Shown piece by piece: positions 1-6,386 of a stretch of 12,383 bases of DNA. Numbering within the stretch: the first letter of the stretch is position 1; each line of letters starts with the position of its first letter. The stretch is from the NCBI GenBank assembly GCA_023446865.1, contig JAEXPL010000269.1, positions 1 through 12,383 on the forward strand, read 5' to 3'. The notes beneath the pieces were generated by a model. It worked only from the letters and a program-made list of their open reading frames with translations, was not told where the DNA came from and did no database searches. The position numbers and the translations under genes are program-made. The DNA comes from Verrucomicrobiota bacterium. Its GTDB lineage: Bacteria > Verrucomicrobiota > Verrucomicrobiia > Opitutales > Opitutaceae.

Positions 1-1
1 C

Positions 2-838
2 TCCGTCGAACGCGTCTGGGTCGAGTGGGAAAAATGGGCCGCCCACTCCCGCCGCCCTTCCCTCGGTCTGCAGGTCCTGGCCGAGACCGGCTGGCTCGCG
101 CACTTCCCCGAGGTCGCCGCGCTCGCCGGCACGCCGCAGGATCCCGAATGGCACCCCGAGGGCGACGTCTTCACGCACACGGCGATCTGCTGCGACGCCC
201 TCGCCGCCCTGCCCGAGTGGCTGGCGCTCGACGCCAACCCGCGCCGCGACCTGATGTTCGCGATCCTCGCGCACGATTTCGGCAAACCCGCCACCACGCG
301 CCAGGAGGAGAAACGCGGCCGCCTGCGCTGGGTCAGCCCCGACCACGACAACGCCGGCGGCCCGCTCGCCGACGCCTTCCTCGCCCGTCTCGGTTCGCCG
401 CTCGACCTCCGCCCGCTCGTCCGCGCCCTAGTCGAGAATCACTTCGCCCACCTCGGCTGGCCCGCCGACGAAACCCCGGGAGCGCCGTTCCTGCGCCGCC
501 TCGCCCGCCGCCTCGCGCCCGCGACGATCGAGCAACTCCTCCTCATCCTCCGCGCCGATCACCTCGGCCGTCCGCCGCGCATCGACCCCGCCACGGAGCA
601 ACGCATCGCACAACTCGCCAACGCCGCCCGCGCCCTCGCCATCGCCGACGCGGCGCCCAAGCCGCTCCTGCTCGGCCGCCACCTCGTCGCCGCCGGACTG
701 CCACCAAGCCCCCACTACCGCGCCATCCTCGCCGCCGCCTACGAAGCCCAGCTCGACGGCGCCTTCACCGACGAACCCGGCGCCACCGCCTGGCTCGCGC
801 AGCATCTCGACCGGCCACCGGCAGCCGACCACCGCTAA
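2..838 (+). CDS. cca: CCA-adding tRNA nucleotidyltransferase, C-terminal part (5' truncated by window)
   Basis: This is the C-terminal 278 residues of a protein whose start lies outside the window. Known CCA-adding enzymes build or repair the 3' CCA end of tRNA; the catalytic head would be upstream and is not seen. What is visible is the tRNA-binding linker (SVERVWVEWEKW at the window edge, then a PSLGLQVLAETGWL helix) followed by an HD phosphohydrolase-like domain. Metal-ligand candidates are His51 and His59 in WHPEGDVFTHT, His91-Asp92 in HDFGKPATT, and the later ENHF motif. The C-terminus (LLLGRHLVAAGLPPSPHYRAI, then AYEAQLDG) matches the helical tail of HD-containing bacterial Cca proteins. 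No standard start is needed because the frame is open from the window edge. The stop is 12 bases before the glycerate kinase start, so co-transcription is likely. An HD-domain poly(A) polymerase-like paralogue is the main alternative. Confidence 0.88.
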   Translation, partial: SVERVWVEWEKWAAHSRRPSLGLQVLAETGWLAHFPEVAALAGTPQDPEWHPEGDVFTHTAICCDALAALPEWLALDANPRRDLMFAILAHDFGKPATTRQEEKRGRLRWVSPDHDNAGGPLADAFLARLGSPLDLRPLVRALVENHFAHLGWPADETPGAPFLRRLARRLAPATIEQLLLILRADHLGRPPRIDPATEQRIAQLANAARALAIADAAPKPLLLGRHLVAAGLPPSPHYRAILAAAYEAQLDGAFTDEPGATAWLAQHLDRPPAADHR

Positions 839-850
839 CCGTCCACCGCC

Positions 851-2029
851 ATGCGCGTCCTCGTCGCCTTCGACAAGTTCAAGGATTCGCTCTCGGCGCC
901 CGAGGCCTGCCGGCTCGCGGCCGACACGCTTCGGGCGGCACACCCCGACTGGGAGATCGACTCCGCCCCGCTCGCCGACGGAGGCGACGGCTTCGCGACG
1001 ATCCTGACCGAAGCGATCGGTGGCGAGATGGTTACCGCCCGTGTCGTCGGCCCGCTCGGCGAGCCGCGCACCGCCGCCTTCGGTCTGGCGCGCTGGGAAC
1101 AGGTTCCCGCCGCCGCCCGCGAACGTCTCGCGCTGCCCGCGCTCCGCGGAACGGATACCGTGGCCATCGTCGAGATGGCCGCCGCCAGCGGCCTCGCCCT
1201 CGTCCCGCCCGCCGACCGCTCCCCGTGGCGCACCTCCAGCTACGGCACCGGCCAGCTCCTCGCCGCCGCGACCCAACGCGGCGCCCGCACGCTGTTGCTC
1301 GGCGGCGGCGGCAGCGCCACCCACGACCTCGGACTCGGCGCGCTCGGCGCCCTGGGGCTGCGTTTCCTCGACGAGCGCGGCTCACCGCTCTTTCCGCCGA
1401 CCACCGCCGCTTGGGAGCACATCGTCCGCCTCGCCGGCCACGTGCCCGCCGCCTTCCCGCCGCTGCGGATCGCGTGCGATGTCGCCAACCCGCTGCTCGG
1501 CCCCACCGGCGCCGCCGCGACCTACGCGCCGCAGAAAGGCCTCGCGCCCGCCGACCTGCCCGCGCTCGAAAACGCCACCGCGCGCATGGCCGCCCTCCTC
1601 TCCGCCCACTGCGCGCAACCGCCCGCGCTCGCCACGCTTCCCGGCGCCGGAGCCGCCGGTGGCATCGCCTTCGGCCTCATGACCGCCGCCCGCGCCCAAC
1701 TCGTTCCCGGCTGGGCGCTGGTCCACGACTGGCTCGATCTCGACCGCCGCCTCGCCGCCGCCGACCTCGTGCTCACCGGCGAAGGCCGCTTCGACACCAC
1801 CTCGCTCTCCGGCAAGGGCCCGGGCGCGCTCGTCGTCACCGCGGCAGCGGCCGGCAAACGCACCGTCGTCCTCGCCGGCTCGCTCGGCGAACTCCCCGCC
1901 GGCGCCCTGCCGCGCGGCGCCGAGGGCCGAGCCATTTCGCCGCCGGACCTCCCACTCGCCGAAGCGCTCGCCCGCGCCCCCGAACTGCTCGCCGCCGCGG
2001 TCCGCCGGCATCTCAGGCACGCCGCCTGA
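851..2029 (+). CDS. Glycerate kinase (GarK/GlxK type, 2-phosphoglycerate forming)
   Basis: The protein has 392 residues, close to the roughly 380 of E. coli GarK. The family phosphorylates D-glycerate with ATP, usually to 2-phosphoglycerate, feeding glycolysis from glyoxylate, tartronate or serine breakdown; it is cytosolic. Motifs in order: FDKFKDSLSA (7-16), PLADGGDG (40-47), MAAASGLALV (109-118), YGTGQLL (131-137), CDVANPLLGPTGA (209-221), YAPQKG (225-230), PGAGAAGGIAFGL (264-276) and LTGEGRFDTTSLSGKGP (308-324). One motif deviates: GGSATNDGGAGM in GarK reads GGSATHDLGLGAL here (residues 153-165), so the Asn is His and the Gly-Gly pair is Leu-Gly. The ATG is the only start that keeps the N-terminal strand. 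No Shine-Dalgarno is visible before it. It lies 12 bases after cca, probably in the same transcript. The family call is firm; the exact phosphorylation site is inferred. Confidence 0.93.
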   Translation: MRVLVAFDKFKDSLSAPEACRLAADTLRAAHPDWEIDSAPLADGGDGFATILTEAIGGEMVTARVVGPLGEPRTAAFGLARWEQVPAAARERLALPALRGTDTVAIVEMAAASGLALVPPADRSPWRTSSYGTGQLLAAATQRGARTLLLGGGGSATHDLGLGALGALGLRFLDERGSPLFPPTTAAWEHIVRLAGHVPAAFPPLRIACDVANPLLGPTGAAATYAPQKGLAPADLPALENATARMAALLSAHCAQPPALATLPGAGAAGGIAFGLMTAARAQLVPGWALVHDWLDLDRRLAAADLVLTGEGRFDTTSLSGKGPGALVVTAAAAGKRTVVLAGSLGELPAGALPRGAEGRAISPPDLPLAEALARAPELLAAAVRRHLRHAA

Positions 2030-2095
2030 CGCACAACACGACCGCCGGCCGGTTTCGACTCGACGCCTTCGCGCCCCCTCCAAGAGTAGCCGCCC

Positions 2096-3454
2096 ATGTT
2101 TCCCCCGGCCGCGCGCCCGTTGTTCTGTCTCCGAATCCTGGCCACACTGGGCCTCGCCCTGTGCGGTTTCAGCTGTTCGGAAGTGCACCCCAAAGCGGCG
2201 CGACCGACCCCGGCCGCCCCGCCGCTCGCCTCGGTCATCACGCCCCGGGCGGAGACGCGCGTTTTCCCGGTCATGCTCGGCATCGACGTGCTGGAGGCCG
2301 ACGGTTTCGCCGCCGTCCGCGGCAAACGCATCGGGCTCCTCACCCACCCCGCCGGCGTAAACCGCCGCGGCGTGAGCACCATCGACATCCTCCGTCGCGC
2401 CACCGGCGTGAAGCTCGTTGCGCTCTATGGTGTCGAACACGGCATCGACGGCTCGATCTCCGCCAGCCGGAACTACCAGGACTCCGTCCATCCCGGCACC
2501 GGCCTGCCGATCTTTTCCCTCTACAACGGCAAGTCCCGGAAACCCACACCCACCCAGCTCAAGGGCATCGACGCCCTCGTCATTGACCTGCAGGACATCG
2601 GCACCCGCAGCTACACCTTCGTCAGCGCGATGAAGGTCTGCCTCGAGGCCTGTTTCGAGAACAACAAGGAAGTCATCATCCTCGACCGGCCCAACCCCCT
2701 CGGCGGCCTCAAGGTCGACGGCCCCCCGCTCGACGCCGACCTCATGAGCTATGTCGGCGCATTCCGTGTGCCCTACGTCCACGGACTCACCATCGGCGAG
2801 CTCGCGATTGTGGCCAAGAACACCCCCGGCGTCCTCAGCGTCCCCGAGTCCGTGCGCACCAAAGGGCGCCTCACCGTCATCGCGATGAAGGGTTGGCACC
2901 GCTCCATGCGCTGGCCCGAGACCGGCCTGACCTTCGTGCCCACCTCGCCCTACGTGCGCAACTTCGGAGCCGCCGCCGGCTACGCCATGACCGGCCTTGG
3001 CTGCGAAATCGGCGGCTTCCAGCACGGCGTCGGCACCGGGTATCCGTTCCGCACTCTCTCCTTCCCGAAACGAAGCCCCGAGGAGCTCAAGCGCGCCCTC
3101 GACGCCCTCCGCCTGCCCGGCGTCTCCTTCAGCGTCATTGGTACCGTCGACTCCAACGGCAAACCCATGCGCGGCGTCTACACCGAGATCACCGACTGGA
3201 ACGCCTGGCGTCCCACCGAGCTCAGCCTCCACATGATGCAGCTCGCCGCCGCGTGGAGCCCGCGCAACCCCTTCGCCGCCGCCTCCACCACGGACGCCGA
3301 CCTCTTCCGCAAACACACCGGCTCCCGCGCCCTCTGGCAGGCCCTCGTGCGCGACGGCGCCAAGACCAACGTCGCCGCCCTGCACGAGCAATGGCGCCAA
3401 CGCGCCCTCGCCTACCAGCAGCAGACCCGCCGCTTCTGGCTCTACCAGCCCTGA
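2096..3454 (+). CDS. Secreted exo-beta-N-acetylmuramidase, NamZ/YbbC (DUF1343) family
   Basis: The protein has 452 residues. DUF1343 proteins, typified by Bacillus subtilis NamZ (YbbC), remove terminal MurNAc from peptidoglycan glycan ends outside the cytoplasm. Here a hydrophobic N-terminal segment (residues 8-27) ends in LALCGFSC. This could be a lipoprotein signal with Cys27 as the modified residue, but the -3 position is Gly instead of Leu, so an ordinary signal peptide is also possible. A Pro/Ala-rich linker follows to about residue 55. The mature domain shows LGIDVL (61-66), GLLTHPAGVNRRG (80-92), YGVEHGIDG (111-119, with the family's conserved Glu-His-Gly), LVIDLQDIGTRSYTF (161-175), ILDRPNPLGG (195-204) and VPYVHGLTIGEL (225-236). 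The weak AAGAG about 10 bases upstream could help initiation at the ATG. It starts 66 bases after glycerate kinase and may share or extend that transcript. Confidence 0.9.
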   Translation: MFPPAARPLFCLRILATLGLALCGFSCSEVHPKAARPTPAAPPLASVITPRAETRVFPVMLGIDVLEADGFAAVRGKRIGLLTHPAGVNRRGVSTIDILRRATGVKLVALYGVEHGIDGSISASRNYQDSVHPGTGLPIFSLYNGKSRKPTPTQLKGIDALVIDLQDIGTRSYTFVSAMKVCLEACFENNKEVIILDRPNPLGGLKVDGPPLDADLMSYVGAFRVPYVHGLTIGELAIVAKNTPGVLSVPESVRTKGRLTVIAMKGWHRSMRWPETGLTFVPTSPYVRNFGAAAGYAMTGLGCEIGGFQHGVGTGYPFRTLSFPKRSPEELKRALDALRLPGVSFSVIGTVDSNGKPMRGVYTEITDWNAWRPTELSLHMMQLAAAWSPRNPFAAASTTDADLFRKHTGSRALWQALVRDGAKTNVAALHEQWRQRALAYQQQTRRFWLYQP

Positions 3455-3536
3455 CCGCGGGGCACGGCTCGCCGGTCCCCTGGGCGGGCCCATCGCCGAG
3501 CTTGCGCCGCGCCCGGCCGTTCTGCTTCCTCGCCCG

Positions 3537-3779
3537 ATGGACTATCGCACCAAGGCGGAATTCTTCATTCGCGGCATCACCGGCGGCTTCATCGACGCGG
3601 CCGAAGTCATCGCGTGGTCGGACGAAATCATCGTCTCCGCCCCGAAGACCGAGGATTGGATGGTCGAGATTTCCTCCTGCGGCCCCGACGAGCGCCTGAA
3701 GATTCTCGGCCTGCTCAACACCGTCAAAGGCACCGTCGACGAGGCCGCCCTCGCCGAGATGCTCAAGGCCCGCCAGTAA
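3537..3779 (+). CDS. Small hypothetical protein, 80 residues
   Basis: I do not recognise this family. It is judged real because the composition is that of a folded soluble protein (mixed hydrophobic and acidic residues, no Arg/Pro/Ala-only bias), unlike the shadow frames of this window. Most of its codons end in G or C. Visible features: no signal peptide or membrane segment; an aromatic start (MDYRTKAEFFIRG); an acidic middle (AAEVIAWSDEIIVSAPKTED); the segment WMVEISSCG with one Cys; and two probable C-terminal helices (PDERLKILGLLNTVKG and DEAALAEMLKARQ). The spacing of charged and hydrophobic residues suggests a mainly helical small domain. No Shine-Dalgarno is seen before the ATG. It lies 82 bases after the NamZ-type gene, so it may be read from the same transcript. 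The context does not reveal its function. Confidence 0.66.
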   Translation: MDYRTKAEFFIRGITGGFIDAAEVIAWSDEIIVSAPKTEDWMVEISSCGPDERLKILGLLNTVKGTVDEAALAEMLKARQ

Positions 3780-4014
3780 CCGCCGGCGCCACCGCGCGCC
3801 GACCGCAGCTTCCATCGCGTCGCGACTTGGGCGGAGGCAGAGAAGTCGTCGCCGGCCGCGGCGAGGCCGGCACCCTCGGCCGGAAGCAACGCCCCGGTCA
3901 ACAGCGGGCGGCAAACAGCCCTAGACGTCGCGACGCTCCCGCGTATCCTCCCGCTCGCCGGCCCGCCGTCCGCCCACATCGGCAGCGCACCGCATCCTTG
4001 CGTCTCCGCCGACC
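3780..4014. other. Non-coding gap with GC-rich hairpin
   Basis: This 235-base gap separates the 80-residue orphan from the TIR-like gene. No convincing gene was seen. At 3851-3871 the 7-base arms GCCGGCC and GGCCGGC enclose a 7-base loop. The hairpin could end transcription from the upstream genes, but no T-run follows, so it is not a standard intrinsic terminator. The octamer GTCGCGAC occurs twice in the gap, which may be chance at this GC level. A promoter for the TIR-like gene would have to lie here, but no clear -35/-10 pair was found. Confidence 0.35.
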
Positions 4015-4863
4015 ATGCGCCGCCCGCCCGCCCCTGCCTTCGACGTCTGCCTGCTGCACACCGGAGCCGACTCCGCCGCAGTCGACGCCCTGCGCGCCCA
4101 ACTCGCGGCCCGGGGGTTCACCGTCGCTCCCGATCCGGGCAAAACACCGCCGCCCCTTGAGCAGCGCTGCCGCGCCGCTCGTAGCATCCTCGTGGTTACC
4201 GGAAGCGACGGCGCCGGCCCCTGGGAGAAACCCGCGGTCCTCGCCGCCCTCCGGCGGGCCGCCGGCGACGCCACAACCGCACAACCGGTGATCCCCATCC
4301 TGCTCGCCGGCGCCGCCCGCCCGCAGCTGCCGCCGCTCGTGTGCAACCGCGCGTGGATCGACTTCGACGACTCCGCTCCCGGCGCCGCGCTCGACTGCCT
4401 CGTTGCCGGGATCACCGGCCGCAGCCGACCGCGCCGCGCCCGCAGCGAGAGTGCTCGCCCGACCGTCCCCGACAACCGCCTCGCGTTTCCCGGCGGAGGG
4501 GCCGCCACGGCTCCGCCCGATCACGAACCGCCGCCGCTCCTGCTCGAGGAGATCCTGCCCGGCGCCTGGCAGGTGCGCATCCAGACGCCGTTCGCCCTCG
4601 GCACGCTCCAAGCGGTATTCACCCCGCAGGGATCGTTCCGCGGCGAGCTGCTCACGCCGATCGGCCGGAACATCGTCGACGGCCGCTGGCAGGCCGGCAC
4701 CGCCGCCCGCCGGATCACGCTCGAGGGTCGGCAGGCCGCCGGCCTTCAGGTGATGCCCTACCGCGCGCACCTCCAAGTGACCTTCTTCGACCACCGCCAG
4801 ATCGTCGGCACGACCACCAGCGGCGAGCAGATGACCTGGCACAAGGAAACCCCGGCCGCGTGA
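4015..4863 (+). CDS. TIR-like domain protein with C-terminal beta domain
   Basis: The protein has 282 residues. Residues 9-132 read as a bacterial TIR (TIR_2-like) domain: FDVCLLHTGADSAAVDAL (9-26), LAARGFTVAPD (30-40), CRAARSILVVTGSDGAGPW (52-70), PVIPILLAG (91-99) and a NRAWIDF strand (111-117). In NADase TIRs, for example SARM1, a glutamate sits four residues after the conserved Trp. Here Trp70 is followed by E-K-P-A, so that place is Ala74; the nearest acid is Glu71. NAD cleavage is therefore doubtful. A charged and proline-rich linker (135-172) leads to a second domain (173-278) with LPGAWQVRIQTP, FTPQGSFRGEL, RNIVDGRWQAG and a series of short alternating strands. This resembles small lipocalin-like beta-barrels, but I cannot name a family. 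No signal peptide or Shine-Dalgarno was seen. No Thoeris or CBASS partner is adjacent. It converges on the ABM-DUF1805 gene. Confidence 0.72.
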   Translation: MRRPPAPAFDVCLLHTGADSAAVDALRAQLAARGFTVAPDPGKTPPPLEQRCRAARSILVVTGSDGAGPWEKPAVLAALRRAAGDATTAQPVIPILLAGAARPQLPPLVCNRAWIDFDDSAPGAALDCLVAGITGRSRPRRARSESARPTVPDNRLAFPGGGAATAPPDHEPPPLLLEEILPGAWQVRIQTPFALGTLQAVFTPQGSFRGELLTPIGRNIVDGRWQAGTAARRITLEGRQAAGLQVMPYRAHLQVTFFDHRQIVGTTTSGEQMTWHKETPAA

Positions 4864-4871
4864 GCGGCCGG
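4852..4871. terminator. Hairpin over the stop codon of the TIR-like gene, candidate bidirectional terminator
   Basis: The perfect 8-base arms CCGGCCGC (4852-4859) and GCGGCCGG (4864-4871) enclose a four-base loop that contains the TGA stop. It sits between convergent genes whose stops are 40 bases apart, a usual place for a shared terminator. No T-run follows on either strand, so an intrinsic mechanism is uncertain. Chance palindromes are also more likely at this GC content. Confidence 0.4.
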
Positions 4872-4903
4872 AGGGCGCGGTGCCATTAGCCGCAGCAACG
4901 CGG

Positions 4904-5491
4904 TCACAACTTCGCCAACGCCGCGCGCCCGGTCATGCCGGGTTGAATGCCGAGCGCCTGCGCAGCGCTGTTGGCCTCGCGCACCTCGCCCGCGAGCAGA
5001 TCGTCGAGACTGCCGATCGAGCTGCCCGTCGTCGGCCGGACCCGCGCCGCCGCGAGGCCGAACTTCTCCAGCGCCGCCGGATCGATCGCCCCGCAGGCAA
5101 GGAGGCCTCGCTCCGTCCGCGCGTAGACCAGGTTCACCGGCCCGATCGGCAGCACGACCACCTCCGCGCTTCGGCCCTCGACCGTCGCCTGCTCGTGCCG
5201 AATGCAGGCCTGCGTCTCGAGGTGCTGGAGCGTCGGCTCGCCCACGAGCAGTGGCATGGCGCGCCGCAACGTCTCGGCGAGGTACGGCGTGGCGAGGTGC
5301 TCGGCCTTCGCAGCGGCGTCGCGGTAGCGCTCGACCACCGCATACGTCTCGGGCTGCGCCTCGTCGCGCAGGAGGTCGTAGACTATTGCGCCCGGCTCGC
5401 GGGCGGTGAGGCGGACCTGCTCGCGCAGGATGGTTTCGAGGGCCGCGCCCTGGCCGGGCTTGGCGTGGAAGGTGGCGATGATGTTCTTCAT
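4904..5491 (-). CDS. Antibiotic-biosynthesis-monooxygenase (ABM) domain fused to DUF1805 domain
   Basis: The protein has 195 residues from the ATG. Residues 1-92 fit the ABM fold of YgiN-like quinol monooxygenases: MKNIIATFHAKPGQGAALET, then EPGAIVYDLLRDEAQPETYAVVERYRD split across strand and helix, then EHLATPYLAETL. Such proteins are small ferredoxin-like dimers that oxidise quinols or aromatic compounds without a cofactor. Residues 105-191 fit DUF1805 (the B. subtilis YunC family): PIGPVNLVYARTERGLLACGA, IGSLDDLLAGEV and GIQPGMTGRAAL, with Cys133 in LLACGAID. DUF1805 has no established function, and I know it mainly as a stand-alone protein. A GTG at 5515 could extend the N-terminus by eight residues and follows GAGGT closely, but the ATG matches the normal ABM start. 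It is the last gene of the minus-strand operon, just after the AraC-type gene. Confidence 0.82.
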   Translation of the reverse strand: MKNIIATFHAKPGQGAALETILREQVRLTAREPGAIVYDLLRDEAQPETYAVVERYRDAAAKAEHLATPYLAETLRRAMPLLVGEPTLQHLETQACIRHEQATVEGRSAEVVVLPIGPVNLVYARTERGLLACGAIDPAALEKFGLAAARVRPTTGSSIGSLDDLLAGEVREANSAAQALGIQPGMTGRAALAKL

Positions 5492-5521
5492 GCGGACGAT
5501 TGGTTTCGTCCGCACTCTACC

Positions 5522-6355
5522 TCATCGCGGCAGCCGGGGATTGTAGAAATGCGACAGGAAGGATTCCCGCGACAACAGCTCCCGCGGCGTGTGTCCGGTG
5601 AGCTCGCCCATCTCATGGATGAAGTGCGCCTGGTCGTAGTAACCGCGCTCGAGCGCCACATCCAGGTAGTCGGTCTGCCCGGCAAGCAGCAGCTGCCGCA
5701 TGGTGTGGTGCAGCCGTGCCACGCGCCGGAACCGCTTCGGCGTAAGCCCCGCCGCCTCGCCCACCAACCGTTCCAGCTGGCGCGCGCTGTAGCCAAAAGC
5801 ATCCGCCAGTTCCGCCACGGTCGCCTCCGCCTCGCCGTAGTAAAGTGCATCGAGCGCCCGGTCGGCCGGGGTGAGCGAGGGGGCCACCCGCTCCAGCTGG
5901 AGCAGGAGACAGCGGATCGTCTCGGCTGCGCGCGCCGCAAAATCAGGCAGCGTCGCCAACCGCTCCGGCAGCGCCGCGACCTCGGGCCCGAAGTGCTCCG
6001 CCGCCGCGGCGAAACGGTCGGTCAGTTCCCCCAGCGAAAGCCGCCCGAAATGCCGGATCGTCGCGCCGCGGAACCGCACCGCCACGAACCCGACCGGCCC
6101 CTGCGCCAGCAGCCGGCACGAGAAGGTCCGCAGGCAGGAGATCTGCGCCGCCGCCACGCGATGGCGCGAGCCGTCGCTGCCCAGCGCGAGAAACGGCCGT
6201 CGGTAGTGCAGCAGCAGATCGGCGCCGGTACCGGGCAACAGCACCGGCAGCGGCACCGGGCAGTCACTCTCCCACGCCCAGATCCGCTCGACGAACGGCC
6301 GCAGTTCCGGCGGCGGCAGCGTGAAGACGCGACGGATCGGCGGCGCATCGCTCAT
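5522..6355 (-). CDS. AraC-family transcriptional regulator
   Basis: The protein has 277 residues from the ATG at 6355. Residues 1-150 form a ligand-sensing-type N-terminal region (FTLPPPELRPFVERIWAWES, LPVLLPGTGADLLLHY, GFVAVRFRGATIRHFG), as in AraC proteins with a DUF6597-like sensor. The C-terminal DNA-binding domain has two helix-turn-helix units: TVAELADAFGYSARQLERLV (179-198) and, around 229-260, LDVALERGYYDQAHFIHEMG followed by ELTGHTPREL, the standard AraC signature. The frame stays open upstream to 6448, but that would overlap the reductase gene; a GGA about 10 bases before the chosen ATG supports it. It follows the reductase stop by 31 bases and precedes the ABM-DUF1805 gene by 6-30 bases, so it probably regulates its own operon in response to a small molecule. 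The ligand cannot be inferred. Confidence 0.9.
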   Translation of the reverse strand: MSDAPPIRRVFTLPPPELRPFVERIWAWESDCPVPLPVLLPGTGADLLLHYRRPFLALGSDGSRHRVAAAQISCLRTFSCRLLAQGPVGFVAVRFRGATIRHFGRLSLGELTDRFAAAAEHFGPEVAALPERLATLPDFAARAAETIRCLLLQLERVAPSLTPADRALDALYYGEAEATVAELADAFGYSARQLERLVGEAAGLTPKRFRRVARLHHTMRQLLLAGQTDYLDVALERGYYDQAHFIHEMGELTGHTPRELLSRESFLSHFYNPRLPR

Positions 6356-6386
6356 GGCGACAAAGTCCGTGCCCGGCAGCACCGGT

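Noticed and set aside
25..2586. 853-codon plus-strand frame across three genes
   Set aside because: It is almost entirely Arg, Pro, Ala and His, as expected from a shifted frame in GC-rich DNA, and it overlaps cca, glycerate kinase and the NamZ-type gene, all with clear family motifs.
1382..3493. 703-codon minus-strand frame
   Set aside because: It is the antisense shadow of glycerate kinase and the NamZ-type gene: rich in Gly, Glu, Ala and Val, with no recognisable domain.
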